A DNA stretch of 64,000 nt from an uncultured Mucilaginibacter sp. (GCA_913775265.1 CAJYJH010000041.1:1-64000), one strand, 5' to 3'. Positions 18,109 through 27,964 are shown, counted from the stretch's first letter. The notes: generated by a model not told the origin, from the sequence alone. Made by a program: numbers and translations.

Positions 18109-18127
18109 TATTATTTTGCCGCTATTG

Positions 18128-18166
18128 TACTGATTTGTTTGAGTTTGTCGCTCAAATAAATCAGTA
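18128..18166 (+). other. Stem-loop between clpP and clpX
   Basis: 16-base arms (18128-18143 and 18151-18166) are complementary except for one G-T position, with a 7-base loop. An AT-rich tract follows. It may be an attenuator, a partial terminator or an mRNA-stabilising element at the clpP 3' end. The clpX -7 box starts six bases later. Confidence 0.6.
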
Positions 18167-18171
18167 TTTAT

Positions 18172-18179
18172 TATTTTTG
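18172..18179 (+). promoter_or_regulatory. -7 promoter box of clpX
   Basis: TATTTTTG matches TAnnTTTG, 20 bases before the ATG at 18199. It suggests that clpX can be transcribed independently of clpP. Confidence 0.5.
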
Positions 18180-18198
18180 ATAACCAAATCTAAATCAG

Positions 18199-19437
18199 AT
18201 GAATAAAAACAGCAAGGAGATCAGGTGTTCGTTTTGTGGAGCCGGAAAACAGGATTCCCTGATGCTGATAGCCGGGCTTGATGCGCACATTTGTGATAAA
18301 TGTGTGAACCAGGCTAACGAGATATTGGCAGAAGAACTGAAGGTACGGAAAGTTAAATCCTCCCCATCAGCTCCTTCTATATTAAAACCATCTGAAATTA
18401 AAACGCATTTAGACCAATACGTTATTGGTCAGGATGATGCTAAGAAGGTTTTGGCTGTAGCGGTGTATAATCACTACAAACGTCTTAACCAGCGTGTGGA
18501 CAAAGACGAGGTAGAAATAGAGAAATCGAACATCATGATGGTGGGCGAAACCGGTACCGGTAAAACTTTATTAGCTAAAACTATTGCCAAAGTATTAAAT
18601 GTTCCATTCTGTATCTCTGATGCTACCGTATTGACTGAGGCCGGTTATGTAGGTGAGGACGTGGAGAGTATATTAACCCGTTTACTGCAGGCTGCCGATT
18701 ATGATGTAGCCGCCGCAGAAAAAGGTATTGTATACATTGATGAGGTAGATAAAATTGCCCGTAAGAGCGACAATGCCTCCATAACCCGCGACGTATCTGG
18801 CGAGGGTGTACAACAAGCTCTACTGAAAATTCTGGAAGGTACTATGGTTAACGTACCGCCACAAGGTGGTCGTAAGCATCCGGACCAGAAAATGATTTCG
18901 GTAAATACCAGCAACATCCTGTTTATTTGCGGTGGAGCATTTGATGGCATTGATAAAAAAATTGCCAGCCGTTTGCGTACGCAAACCGTAGGTTACAAAA
19001 TGAAACGCGACGAAAACGAGGTTGACACTAAAAACCTTTACAAATATATTACGCCGCAGGATTTAAAATCGTTTGGTTTGATTCCGGAGTTAATCGGTCG
19101 TTTGCCGGTATTAACTTATCTTAATCCGTTAGACCGTGATGCATTGCGTAATATATTGGTAGAGCCTAAAAACTCGTTATTGAAGCAATACAAAAAGTTG
19201 TTTGATTATGAAGGTGTAAAACTGGAGTTTGACGACGACGTGCTTGATTTTATTGTAGATAAAGCAATGGAGTTTAAATTAGGTGCACGTGGTTTGCGTT
19301 CAATCTGCGAAGCTATTATGATTGATGCCATGTTTGAGTTCCCATCCCAAAAAGATGTAAAACGCTTAACAGTAAGCCTCGATTACGCTCGCGAAAAATT
19401 TGAAAAATCTGATTTGAAAAAATTAAAAGTAGCTTAA
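18199..19437 (+). CDS. clpX: ATP-dependent Clp protease ATP-binding subunit ClpX
   Basis: AAA+ unfoldase that delivers substrates to ClpP. The N-terminal C4 zinc-binding domain is complete (C10, C13, C32, C35). Walker A GETGTGKT spans 116-123 and Walker B VYIDEVD about 178-184. The pore motif GYVGED is at about 149-154, and the C-terminal sensor-2 region GARGLRSI is present. A length of 412 aa is standard. A weak hairpin (19478-19504) follows the stop. Confidence 0.96.
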   Translation: MNKNSKEIRCSFCGAGKQDSLMLIAGLDAHICDKCVNQANEILAEELKVRKVKSSPSAPSILKPSEIKTHLDQYVIGQDDAKKVLAVAVYNHYKRLNQRVDKDEVEIEKSNIMMVGETGTGKTLLAKTIAKVLNVPFCISDATVLTEAGYVGEDVESILTRLLQAADYDVAAAEKGIVYIDEVDKIARKSDNASITRDVSGEGVQQALLKILEGTMVNVPPQGGRKHPDQKMISVNTSNILFICGGAFDGIDKKIASRLRTQTVGYKMKRDENEVDTKNLYKYITPQDLKSFGLIPELIGRLPVLTYLNPLDRDALRNILVEPKNSLLKQYKKLFDYEGVKLEFDDDVLDFIVDKAMEFKLGARGLRSICEAIMIDAMFEFPSQKDVKRLTVSLDYAREKFEKSDLKKLKVA

Positions 19438-19477
19438 CATCACACAGCATTTAGCTGCTTAATTTTATTACAAAATA

Positions 19478-19504
19478 CAAACCCTGGTGAAACGCCGGGG
19501 TTTG
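19478..19504 (+). terminator. Possible terminator hairpin after clpX
   Basis: CAAACCCTGG pairs with CCGGGGTTTG (one G-T pair), loop of 7. No T-run follows, so termination may be weak. Confidence 0.4.
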
Positions 19505-19576
19505 CTGTATAATAACTTTTCTTACAGGTGTCCCGGTAAGAAAAGTTAAGTTATAAGGGACAAAAGAATAAACTAA

Positions 19577-19590
19577 AAGGAGGAATTGAT
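19577..19590 (+). promoter_or_regulatory. Strong Shine-Dalgarno of the AMP nucleosidase gene
   Basis: AAGGAGGAATTGAT directly precedes the ATG at 19591. Such a full anti-SD match is rare in Bacteroidetes, whose ribosomes generally do not use SD pairing. Confidence 0.6.
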
Positions 19591-20454
19591 ATGAACGAAG
19601 AAATAGATATTAAAAAGGACCCATCCATTGTAGAGCAGTCTAAAAAAGTGAAAGAAGTACAGTCTCCTGTAAAAAGTGGTTTAAAATCAAAAGAGGCTAT
19701 TGTAGCCAACTGGCTACCCCGTTACACCGGTCGTCCGTTAAACGAATTTGGCAGTTACATTATCCTGACTAATTTTTCTAAATACCTATCCCTTTTTTCT
19801 AAATGGCACAACGATGCGCCAATTATGGGATTAGACAAGCCAATGCAAAGTGTTACAGCCGATGGTATTACAATCATCAACTTTGGTATGGGCAGCCCGG
19901 TAGCAGCAACTGTAATGGATTTGCTTACCGCGATATCTCCCAAAGCCGTTATATTTTTGGGTAAATGTGGTGGCTTGAAAAAGAAAAATAACGTAGGCGA
20001 TTTGATCTTGCCTATTGCAGCCATCCGTGGCGAAGGTACCTCAAATGATTACTTGCCTGCCGAAGTGCCCGCGTTGCCATCGTTTGCCTTGCAAAAAGCA
20101 ATCTCAACCACCATCCGCGATTTTTCGCGCGATTACTGGACCGGGACCTGTTATACCACTAACCGTCGCGTTTGGGAGCATGATAAGGAATTTAAAAAAT
20201 ACCTGAAAAGCCTGCGCGCTATGGCGGTCGATATGGAAACCGCGACTATTTTCACTACAGGTTTCGCTAACAAAATACCGACCGGTGCTTTATTGTTAGT
20301 GTCAGACCAGCCAATGATTCCGGAGGGCGTAAAAACAGCCGAAAGCGATTCTAAAGTAACTGAACAGTATGTAGAAACACATTTGAAAGTTGGGATTGAA
20401 TCGTTAAAGCAACTGATTAATAATGGCTTTACGGTAAAGCACCTTAAATTCTAA
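19591..20454 (+). CDS. AMP nucleosidase (PNP/UDP phosphorylase superfamily)
   Basis: Hydrolyses AMP to adenine and ribose 5-phosphate, adjusting adenine nucleotide levels. The fold signature is visible in FGMGSPVAATVMDLL, LGKCGGLKKKNNVGDLILP, and the purine-binding AVDMETATIF with its conserved glutamate. It is a 287-aa short form lacking the regulatory N-terminal domain of E. coli Amn, as is common in Bacteroidetes. The first 35 residues are charged and probably flexible. Unusually for this phylum, a strong Shine-Dalgarno (AAAAGGAGGAATTGAT) sits just before the ATG, which fixes the start. Confidence 0.85.
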   Translation: MNEEIDIKKDPSIVEQSKKVKEVQSPVKSGLKSKEAIVANWLPRYTGRPLNEFGSYIILTNFSKYLSLFSKWHNDAPIMGLDKPMQSVTADGITIINFGMGSPVAATVMDLLTAISPKAVIFLGKCGGLKKKNNVGDLILPIAAIRGEGTSNDYLPAEVPALPSFALQKAISTTIRDFSRDYWTGTCYTTNRRVWEHDKEFKKYLKSLRAMAVDMETATIFTTGFANKIPTGALLLVSDQPMIPEGVKTAESDSKVTEQYVETHLKVGIESLKQLINNGFTVKHLKF

Positions 20455-20619
20455 CCAATAAGTTTAGGGCATCAACCAAAAGGGAGTGAAGGCATCAGCC
20501 TTTACATCCCAATGTTATTGATAAATGATGATAATAATTGCAACGCTGAAGCAATAACTATCATAAAGACATTTGTTGTCAAAATCATAAATTACGCTAC
20601 TATCCGGCTCAAGTTTTAG

Positions 20620-20627
20620 TATTTTTG
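20620..20627 (+). promoter_or_regulatory. -7-like box just before the 90-aa gene
   Basis: TATTTTTG matches the consensus but ends only 5 bases before the ATG at 20633, so a transcript from it would be leaderless or start inside the gene. Confidence 0.35.
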
Positions 20628-20632
20628 ATTTT

Positions 20633-20905
20633 ATGCTTTCCCTTACCAGCCATACACTCGAAAAATTAGAGAACCTGCTCAAAAGCTCAGGTTATAAAGT
20701 GCGCTACGAGAAAGGGAATTTTAAAACAGGTGCTTGTTTGCTTCAAAACAGCCGCATGATTGTGGTCAATAAGTTTTCTAACCTCGAAAGTAAAATACAA
20801 TCGGTTATTGAACTGGTAAGGCAACTGGAGATTGACACTAAACAGCTTGATGATAAACAGCTGGCATTTTTTCACCAAGTTAAACAAATCGAACTGCAGC
20901 TGTGA
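20633..20905 (+). CDS. Small conserved hypothetical protein coupled to the metallohydrolase
   Basis: The 90-aa product has no signal or membrane segment. It looks alpha/beta (TLEKLENLLKSSGYKVRYEKGNFKTG, then SRMIVVNKF) with a C-terminal coiled-coil-like helix rich in Leu, Gln and Ile. I do not recognise a named family, although short proteins of this kind occur next to metallohydrolase genes in Bacteroidetes by my recollection. Its stop overlaps the next start as GTGA, indicating translational coupling. A helper or substrate-handling role for the downstream enzyme is possible but is inference. Confidence 0.7.
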   Translation: MLSLTSHTLEKLENLLKSSGYKVRYEKGNFKTGACLLQNSRMIVVNKFSNLESKIQSVIELVRQLEIDTKQLDDKQLAFFHQVKQIELQL

Positions 20906-21663
20906 CCATAACATTTTTAGGAACCGGAACTTCGCAAGGTGTGCCTGTTATTGGTTGTGATTGTGAGGTTTGTACATCTACCGACAAGCACGATAAGCGC
21001 CTGCGGACTTCCATCATGGTAGAGGCGCAGGGTAAGGTTATTGTGATTGATACAGGCCCCGATTTTAGGTACCAGATGCTTCGTGCAGGAGTCAAGCACC
21101 TGGACGCCGTGGTGTTCACACACGAACATAAAGATCATACCGCAGGGTTGGATGACATACGTGCGTTTAATTATCTGCAGCAAGAGCCTATGGATGTTTA
21201 TGCCGTACCGCGCGTCCAGGCATCTCTCCAAAAAGAGTTCTCCTACATCTTTGCTGAGTACAAATATCCGGGTATCCCTAAATTGAACCTGCATACCATC
21301 GGCAACGAACCTTTTTATGTTGGTCCGGTTAAGTTTACACCCATCGAAGTTTTACATTATAAGCTGCCGGTGTTAGGTTTCCGGATACACGATTTTACTT
21401 ATATCACTGATGCTAAAACGATCGCCGAATCTGAAATTGAAAAGATAAAAGGTAGTAAGGTTTTAGTAATTAATGCACTTCAAAAGGAGCCGCATATTTC
21501 GCATTTTACGTTTGATGAAGCCATTGCGTTTGCACAACGAATAGACGCCGAAACTACTTATTTTACGCACATCAGTCACCGCTTAGGTAAGCATGCCGAT
21601 GTTTCTTTGCAACTTCCGCCGGGTATTCAGCTGGCATATGATGGCTTATCGCTGGAATTATAA
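20902..21663 (+). CDS. MBL-fold metallohydrolase (PhnP-like)
   Basis: A 253-aa metallo-beta-lactamase-fold hydrolase. The zinc-binding HxHxDH motif is intact at H74, H76, D78 and H79 (FTHEHKDHTAGLDD), and the later metal ligands appear in DFTYITDAK and YFTHISHRLGKH. The N-terminal MTITFLGTGTSQGVPVIGCDC, with cysteines from 19 on, is typical of PhnP-like cyclic phosphodiesterases, where the N-terminal cysteines bind an extra zinc. The natural substrate is unknown; no phosphonate genes are nearby. The start is GTG, fixed by a 4-base GTGA overlap with the preceding gene. Confidence 0.8.
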   Translation: MTITFLGTGTSQGVPVIGCDCEVCTSTDKHDKRLRTSIMVEAQGKVIVIDTGPDFRYQMLRAGVKHLDAVVFTHEHKDHTAGLDDIRAFNYLQQEPMDVYAVPRVQASLQKEFSYIFAEYKYPGIPKLNLHTIGNEPFYVGPVKFTPIEVLHYKLPVLGFRIHDFTYITDAKTIAESEIEKIKGSKVLVINALQKEPHISHFTFDEAIAFAQRIDAETTYFTHISHRLGKHADVSLQLPPGIQLAYDGLSLEL

Positions 21664-21749
21664 AGCGTCGTTTCTTTGTTAATCACAAATCGTGATAGTC
21701 GCCTTAATTCACAAATAAGGAATATTTTCTACCTTGCGTATCTACTCTC

Positions 21750-23054
21750 ATGAAAAACGCAGATGTACTAGTTATAGGCGCAGGTGCAGCCGGTTTAATG
21801 GCGGCATATACTTTGGCCAAAGTTGGTAAAAAAGTGACAGTGTTAGAAGCCTGTAACCGTACCGGTGGACGCATACGTACCATCGACGATACCATGTTTT
21901 TTAAACATGCCGAATTAGGCGCAGAGTTTGTACACGGTAACTTACCAATTACGTTGCAATTACTACGCGAAGCCGGAATTGCTTATCATCCGGCGGGTGG
22001 TGAGATGTGGCAATACAAAGATGGTGAGTTTACTAAAGATGCCGGAATGATTGAAGGTTGGGATCTGCTCATGAAAAAACTTGATGAGTTGCAGGCCGAC
22101 ATCACCCTTCAGAAATTTTTGGATAAGTACTTTGCTGATAAGAGATTCGACGCATTAAAAGATTCTGTGATCCGATACGCCAACGGTTACGATACCAGCG
22201 ATCCGGCTCGGGTAAGCGCTTTAGCATTACGACGCGAATGGCAGAATGAGGATGAAGACGCTCAGTACCGGATTGAGGGCGGCTACTGTAAACTGATTAG
22301 CTATCTTACTGATGTTTGCAAGGAGTACGGAGGATCGATATACTTAAATGCTCCGGTTAGCCAAGTTACCTGGCAGGCGGGAACGGTCAAAGCTACAACA
22401 GTTGATGGCGAAAGCTACGAAGCCAAACAGGTGATATTCGCCATACCATTAGGCGTTTGGCAGGCGCCTCAAACAGTAAAAGGGTATATTAATTTTTTGC
22501 CGCCTATTACAGAGCAAACTACGGCATTAAACAAATTGGGGTTCGGTGCCATCATCAAAGTGCTTCTGCAGTTTGATGAAATTTTTTGGGAGAATACTTC
22601 AATGCAAAAGCAGGATGGCAACTTGGAAGATATGGCCTTTTTATTCACTGACGAAGCGATACCAACGTGGTGGACACAAGCTCCCGAGCATCAGCCATTG
22701 CTTACCGGTTGGTTGGGTGGTGCAGCGGCAGCAAAACAAGTTGATACTCCTGCCGAAAAGATCTTGCAGCAATCATTACAATCATTGAGCAACGTTTTCA
22801 ACATCAGTGCTGAGGCTTTAAAAGGAAAATTGATTGCCTGGCATGTAGCTAATTGGACAGCCGACCCATATATTTATGGTTCCTACGCTTATGACACCTT
22901 GGATACAGCTGCAGCACTAACAACATTGAAGCAACCTGTAGCCAACACCTTATATTTTGCGGGCGAATTTATGTATCAGGGAACTGCGATGGGGACGGTA
23001 GAAGCCGCACTTACCAGTGGTCTCGATACAGCCAAGCAATTGCTAAAGCTTTAG
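21750..23054 (+). CDS. Flavin-dependent amine oxidase / NAD(P)-binding FAD oxidoreductase
   Basis: A 434-aa flavoprotein of the monoamine oxidase superfamily. The FAD-binding Rossmann motif is at residues 7-31 (VIGAGAAGLMAAYTLAKVG, ending in VLEA). It is followed by the second flavin motif TGGRIRT and the C-terminal FAGEFMYQGTAMGTVEAAL that contacts the flavin. There is no signal peptide, so it is cytoplasmic. The substrate amine (polyamine, amino acid or other) cannot be inferred; the carotenoid/protoporphyrinogen branches seem less likely. It appears to be monocistronic. Confidence 0.8.
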   Translation: MKNADVLVIGAGAAGLMAAYTLAKVGKKVTVLEACNRTGGRIRTIDDTMFFKHAELGAEFVHGNLPITLQLLREAGIAYHPAGGEMWQYKDGEFTKDAGMIEGWDLLMKKLDELQADITLQKFLDKYFADKRFDALKDSVIRYANGYDTSDPARVSALALRREWQNEDEDAQYRIEGGYCKLISYLTDVCKEYGGSIYLNAPVSQVTWQAGTVKATTVDGESYEAKQVIFAIPLGVWQAPQTVKGYINFLPPITEQTTALNKLGFGAIIKVLLQFDEIFWENTSMQKQDGNLEDMAFLFTDEAIPTWWTQAPEHQPLLTGWLGGAAAAKQVDTPAEKILQQSLQSLSNVFNISAEALKGKLIAWHVANWTADPYIYGSYAYDTLDTAAALTTLKQPVANTLYFAGEFMYQGTAMGTVEAALTSGLDTAKQLLKL

Positions 23055-23164
23055 CTTTATGTGCCGAATACACTTATTGTCATCTTAGGGTCTGGCTCAG
23101 GCAACATTACGTTTACATTTAGCGGTTATAACATATAAAGGTTTTAAAGTTTTGCGATAGCAGT

Positions 23165-23172
23165 TACATTTG
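23165..23172 (+). promoter_or_regulatory. -7 promoter box of the first RND operon
   Basis: TACATTTG, a full TAnnTTTG match, 28 bases before the TolC ATG at 23201. Confidence 0.5.
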
Positions 23173-23200
23173 TTTGTCTCTATCGTAACTTTCCTTTCCG

Positions 23201-24616
23201 ATGTTTAACAAAATAGCAATTTGTATAAGTTTAGTAGCTGTTGGTTTAATGCTCACAACTCCGGATTACGCGCAGGAAATCAAAACCCTGAGCATGAAAG
23301 AGGCTATACAATTAGGAGTTGATAATTATCCTGCCATTCAGGCAAAAAAGAATCAGCTCAATTCTTCAAAATCTTATTTAAAAGAAACCAAAACCGAATA
23401 CCTGCCCGATCTGAATTTCTCAGCACAACAGGTTTATGGTACTATTAACGGACAAAATGGTCCGCTGGTTGGGTATCGTGGTTTGGCTGCGTCTTCATCC
23501 GGCCCGGCGCTCAATCATCAAAGCTGGAATGCCGCTTTTGGTGCCTTATACCTCACCAATGTCAATTGGGATTTCTTTGCATTTGGTCGTGCCATGGAGC
23601 GCATTAAAGTACAAAAACAGGTGGTTAATCGCGATGAAGCCGATTTAGGTCAGCAACAGTTTCAGCACAAAGTGCGGGTAGCCTCGTCATATTTAAATGT
23701 GCTGGCCGCACAACGGTTAGTGAAAGTGCAGCAAGACAATTTAAACCGAACGTTAGATGTAAGACGCGTAGTAGTGGCCCGCGTAAAAAACGGTTTGAAT
23801 CCCGGTGTCGATTCTTCGTTCGCTAACACTGAGGTTTCAAACGCACGCATCCAACTAACCAATGCACAGCAAAACGAGCAGGAGCAGGTTAACCAGTTGT
23901 CGCAATACTTAGGTTATGATACTCCTCCGAGCGACTTTGTGCTCGACAGCACGTTCGTTGTCCGAAATCCAGCCATGCCCGATCCGCCGACAACTGTAGG
24001 GCAGCAGCAGCACCCGGTACTTCAGTTTTACAAAAACCGTATACAGGTGAGCGATGAGCAGGCACGTTACCAGCGTACTTTTGCTTTACCTACCTTCTCA
24101 TTAGTTGGTACGTTTCAGGGTAGGGGATCGGGTTTTACCCTGGCACCGGCTATCAATACGCCCGTAGCTTATACCGGTAATTATGGCAGCGGGGTAGACC
24201 CAACGCGTTTTAACTACGTTATTGGGGTCGCTACCGTATGGAATTTTAGCAGCTTGTTCCGCACCAAGTACCAGGTACAATCGCAAAAGTTTATTTCTAA
24301 GCAGTATCAAAACGAGTATGATTTGGTAGACCAGCAATTGCGTAACCAGCAGGTATTGGCCGAAACGCGCATCAGCACGGCCCTCAAAAATTCGAAAGAG
24401 GCGCCTATTCAAATCAAATCGGCTAATGATGCTTACGTACAAAAGATAACACTGTATAAAAACGGGCTGGCCAGCATCGTCGATTTTACGCAGGCGTTAT
24501 ATGTTTTGTACCGTGCCGAAACCAACAATTATATTGCTTATAACAATGTTTGGCAAGCGTTGCTTTTTAAGGCTGCCTCGACCGGTGATTTTGACCTGTT
24601 TATCAATAATTTTTAA
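23201..24616 (+). CDS. TolC-family outer-membrane efflux protein
   Basis: Outer-membrane channel of a tripartite RND pump. The 471-aa protein has a signal peptide ending near ALAQ-like DYAQEIKTLS (about residue 24). The duplicated OEP repeat follows, with long alpha-helical hairpins (for example QLVKVQQDNLNRTLDVRRV and the equivalent helix near residue 400). It is the first gene of an operon that continues with the permease (gap 32 bases) and adaptor, a gene order opposite to the usual adaptor-permease-channel. Confidence 0.88.
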   Translation: MFNKIAICISLVAVGLMLTTPDYAQEIKTLSMKEAIQLGVDNYPAIQAKKNQLNSSKSYLKETKTEYLPDLNFSAQQVYGTINGQNGPLVGYRGLAASSSGPALNHQSWNAAFGALYLTNVNWDFFAFGRAMERIKVQKQVVNRDEADLGQQQFQHKVRVASSYLNVLAAQRLVKVQQDNLNRTLDVRRVVVARVKNGLNPGVDSSFANTEVSNARIQLTNAQQNEQEQVNQLSQYLGYDTPPSDFVLDSTFVVRNPAMPDPPTTVGQQQHPVLQFYKNRIQVSDEQARYQRTFALPTFSLVGTFQGRGSGFTLAPAINTPVAYTGNYGSGVDPTRFNYVIGVATVWNFSSLFRTKYQVQSQKFISKQYQNEYDLVDQQLRNQQVLAETRISTALKNSKEAPIQIKSANDAYVQKITLYKNGLASIVDFTQALYVLYRAETNNYIAYNNVWQALLFKAASTGDFDLFINNF

Positions 24617-24648
24617 GTTACCCTTTACGCTACCGCAACACAACATAC

Positions 24649-27600
24649 ATGGGACTCATTAAATTTGCACTCCGTAAACCCATTACCATCCTGGTTTTAG
24701 TAGCCGGATTATTCTTCTTTGGTATCAACGCTATCCATAGCATTAAAATAGATATTTTTCCCGACCTGAATTTGCCGGTAATATATGTTTCGCACCCTTA
24801 CGGTGGTTATACACCAACGCAAATGGAATCGTATTTTGGTAAGCAGTATGTGAATTTGCTGCTGTATGTATCGGGTGTAAAGAGTATCGAAACGCGCAAC
24901 ATACAAGGGTTAACCTTAATAAAACTCTCTTTTTACGAAGGTACCAATATGGCGCAGGCCGCTGCCGAGGTATCGGCTTACACCAATCGCGCTCAGGCCA
25001 TCTTTCCACCCGGTACACAGCCTCCCTTTATTTTGAGGTTTGATGCCTCTACACTTCCGGTTGGTCAATTGGTATTAACAAGCCCCAAAAGAAGCAATAA
25101 TGAGTTGTTGGATTTAGCCAACGTTTATGTGCGGTCGTCGTTTACCTCGGTACCCGGCCTGGTATCGCCCGCACCGTTTGGCGGTAACACCCGTACGGTG
25201 GTCATCAAAGTCGACCCCTCGTTGTTACGTTCGCACAATCTCACCCCCGACCAGATCGTAACCTCCATCCGCGAAAACAACCTGAACTCTCCGGCAGGTA
25301 ACGTGCGTATAGGTGATATCAATTACTTGACTCCGGCTAACACCTCATTAAAAAGGGTGCAAGACTTTGGCGATATTCCTTTATACCGTAACGGTATACA
25401 AACCGTGTTTTTACATGATGTAGCCACGGTAGAGGACGGAGCCGACATTACCAGCAGTTATGCCTTGGTAAACGGTAAACGTTCGGTATATCTGCCCATT
25501 ACTAAATCGGCTGATGCTTCGACCTGGGAGGTTGTGCAAAATCTGAAAAAAGCTATTCCTCGTTTCCAAGCCTTGCTGCCGGAGGATGTTAAGCTGTCGT
25601 ATGTGTTTGACCAATCAACCTATGTAATCAACGCGGTTAAAAGTTTGGCCGAAGAAGGTGCCATTGGTGCGGTATTGACCGGCTTGATGGTCTTACTGTT
25701 TTTGGGCGACAGGCGTGGGGCGCTGATTGTAATCTTAACTATCCCCACCTCTATTGTTGCCGGTATTTTGTTTTTATCGTTGTTCCATCAAACCATCAAT
25801 ATCATGACATTGAGCGGGCTCTCGCTGGCCATTGGCATTTTGGTGGACGAATCGACGGTAACTATCGAGAATATTCACCAGCATTTTGCCATGGGTAAAC
25901 CTAAGGCCTTGGCTATTTGGGATGCTTGTAAGGAGATCGCTTTTCCTAAATTGCTCATCTTATTCTGTATCCTGGCGGTGTTTGCTCCGGCCTTTACCAT
26001 GAAGGGTATTCCCGGTGCCTTGTTTTTACCTTTGGCATTGGCTATCGGTTTCTCGATGATTACTTCATACTTTCTGGCGCAAACCTTTGTGCCCATTATG
26101 GCCAACTGGCTGATGAAAAATGATCATGAGAAAAAGGATTACTCGCGCGAGGATGATAACCTGGATGCCAATAAAGAAGAGGCTGCCAAACATGCCTTGG
26201 AAGATCATGGTGAAGAGGAGACCAAGTTTGATCGCTTCAGGCACCGGTTTATGCGCTGGATGGATGCCATGCTGCCCAAACGCCAATGGATTGTAAGTAT
26301 CTACGCTGTGGTGGCTATTGGCTTAGCTGCCTTGTTATTCTTAACCATTGGCCGTGATGTGTTGCCTAAAGTAAACTCCGGTACGTTCCAGGTTAGGCTG
26401 CGTTTACCCGACGGTACCCGTTTGGAGCGTACCGAGGCGATGACGGTGCATGCACTGCAGGTATTGGGTAAGCTGGTAGGCAAAGATAAAATTGCAGTAA
26501 CATCATCCTTCGTAGGTACGCATCCATCGCAGTTTTCCACCAGTCCAATTTACTTATTCATGGCCGGCCCGCAGGAAGCGGTTATACAAGCCGCCATGAC
26601 CGAAGAGTATAAAGGCAATCTGGACGATTTAAAAGAAGATTTCCGTAACGCTATTAAACGCGATATGCCTAATGTAAAGGTGTCGTACGAGCCCATAGAG
26701 TTAACAGATAAAATATTAAGCCAGGGCTCACCTACACCTGTCGAGGTGGCTATTACCAGTAAAAATAAAAAGCAGAATGTAGTTTATGCTTACAAAATGC
26801 TGGAAAAGCTTAAGCAGATTAAATACATGCGCGACGTACAGATTGCCCAGTCGTTTAAGTATCCGGCTATAAATATCAATATTGATCGTACCCGTGCCGC
26901 TCAATTGGGCGTAGGAGTAGGTGATATATCCCGCTCGCTAACGGCTTCCACATCATCTTCCCGCTTTACGGAGAAAAACGTTTGGCTGGACGAAAAAGTA
27001 GGCTTGAGCTATAATGTTCAGGTACAAGTACCCGAGTACCAGATGTCGAGCCTGAATGCTATTAAAGAGATTCCGATTATGGCCAATCAGCGTCGCCCGG
27101 TATTAAGCGATGTGGCTGAAATAAAGCAAGACACTACTTATGGCGAAAATGATAATATAGGCGCCATACCTACTATTTCGGTTACGGCTAACCTGCACAA
27201 AACAGATTTAGGTACCGCTACAGATGATGTAAAAGAAGCCATCAAATCGTTAGGCGAATTGCCGCGCGGACTAACCATTGAGCCACGTGGTTTGGGCCAG
27301 ACTTTGGATGATACTTTGGGCAGTTTACAAAGCGGATTACTGATTGCCATCATCGTGATTTTTTTAATGCTTACCGCCAACTTTCAGTCGTTCAAGGTAT
27401 CCTTTGTGGTACTATCAACGGTTCCGGCGGTTATATTCGGTTCGTTGTTATTGGTTTGGGGTACGGGGGCAACACTTAACCTGCAATCGTACATGGGCAT
27501 GATTATGGCCGTTGGTGTGGCTATCTCTAACTCGGTACTATTAATTACAAACGCCGAAGAATTACGGATTTATAACGGTGACGCTCTGAAAGCCGCACGT

Positions 27601-27888
27601 GAGGCTGTTGCCTTACGCTTAAGACCTATTTTAATGACCAGTTTAGCCATGATTGTGGGTATGGTGCCTATGGCATCTGGTTTAGGCGAAGGCGGCGACC
27701 AAACATCGCCTTTAGGCCGTGCTGTAATCGGCGGACTATTGTTTTCTACTTTTGCTTCTTTGTTGATTTTACCTTTGGTATTTGCATGGGTACAAGGCAA
27801 AACCAGTACAGCTTCGGTGTCATTAGATCCGGAAGATGAAGAAAGTAAATACTTTGTGCCGATGCATCATCAGGAGAGTAAAGCATGA
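24649..27888 (+). CDS. RND efflux transporter permease subunit
   Basis: Inner-membrane proton-driven pump of the AcrB/CusA superfamily, 1079 aa. It has an N-terminal membrane helix followed by the DIFPDLNLPVI motif, two large periplasmic loops, and the two bundles of six helices. The charged intramembrane relay shows as GILVDESTVTIENI in TM4, where D and E replace the classical DD pair of AcrB. It is unlike the permease at 42.5 kb in sequence, so the two pumps probably differ in substrate. A hydrophilic, acidic insert (about residues 490-530) sits in the cytoplasmic loop between halves. Substrates cannot be predicted; the divergence from heavy-metal CusA is unclear. Confidence 0.9.
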   Translation: MGLIKFALRKPITILVLVAGLFFFGINAIHSIKIDIFPDLNLPVIYVSHPYGGYTPTQMESYFGKQYVNLLLYVSGVKSIETRNIQGLTLIKLSFYEGTNMAQAAAEVSAYTNRAQAIFPPGTQPPFILRFDASTLPVGQLVLTSPKRSNNELLDLANVYVRSSFTSVPGLVSPAPFGGNTRTVVIKVDPSLLRSHNLTPDQIVTSIRENNLNSPAGNVRIGDINYLTPANTSLKRVQDFGDIPLYRNGIQTVFLHDVATVEDGADITSSYALVNGKRSVYLPITKSADASTWEVVQNLKKAIPRFQALLPEDVKLSYVFDQSTYVINAVKSLAEEGAIGAVLTGLMVLLFLGDRRGALIVILTIPTSIVAGILFLSLFHQTINIMTLSGLSLAIGILVDESTVTIENIHQHFAMGKPKALAIWDACKEIAFPKLLILFCILAVFAPAFTMKGIPGALFLPLALAIGFSMITSYFLAQTFVPIMANWLMKNDHEKKDYSREDDNLDANKEEAAKHALEDHGEEETKFDRFRHRFMRWMDAMLPKRQWIVSIYAVVAIGLAALLFLTIGRDVLPKVNSGTFQVRLRLPDGTRLERTEAMTVHALQVLGKLVGKDKIAVTSSFVGTHPSQFSTSPIYLFMAGPQEAVIQAAMTEEYKGNLDDLKEDFRNAIKRDMPNVKVSYEPIELTDKILSQGSPTPVEVAITSKNKKQNVVYAYKMLEKLKQIKYMRDVQIAQSFKYPAININIDRTRAAQLGVGVGDISRSLTASTSSSRFTEKNVWLDEKVGLSYNVQVQVPEYQMSSLNAIKEIPIMANQRRPVLSDVAEIKQDTTYGENDNIGAIPTISVTANLHKTDLGTATDDVKEAIKSLGELPRGLTIEPRGLGQTLDDTLGSLQSGLLIAIIVIFLMLTANFQSFKVSFVVLSTVPAVIFGSLLLVWGTGATLNLQSYMGMIMAVGVAISNSVLLITNAEELRIYNGDALKAAREAVALRLRPILMTSLAMIVGMVPMASGLGEGGDQTSPLGRAVIGGLLFSTFASLLILPLVFAWVQGKTSTASVSLDPEDEESKYFVPMHHQESKA

Positions 27889-27898
27889 GACAAATAAG

Positions 27899-27922
27899 CA
27901 CGAGGCATTAAACCGCCTCGTG
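27899..27922 (+). other. Stem-loop between permease and adaptor genes
   Basis: CACGAGGC / GCCTCGTG perfect stem, loop of 8, in the 76-base gap. It has no T-run and may set differential mRNA stability within the operon. Confidence 0.5.
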
Positions 27923-27964
27923 TAAATCAAAAGAAGTTATAGAAAATACTGCTACAATATAAAG

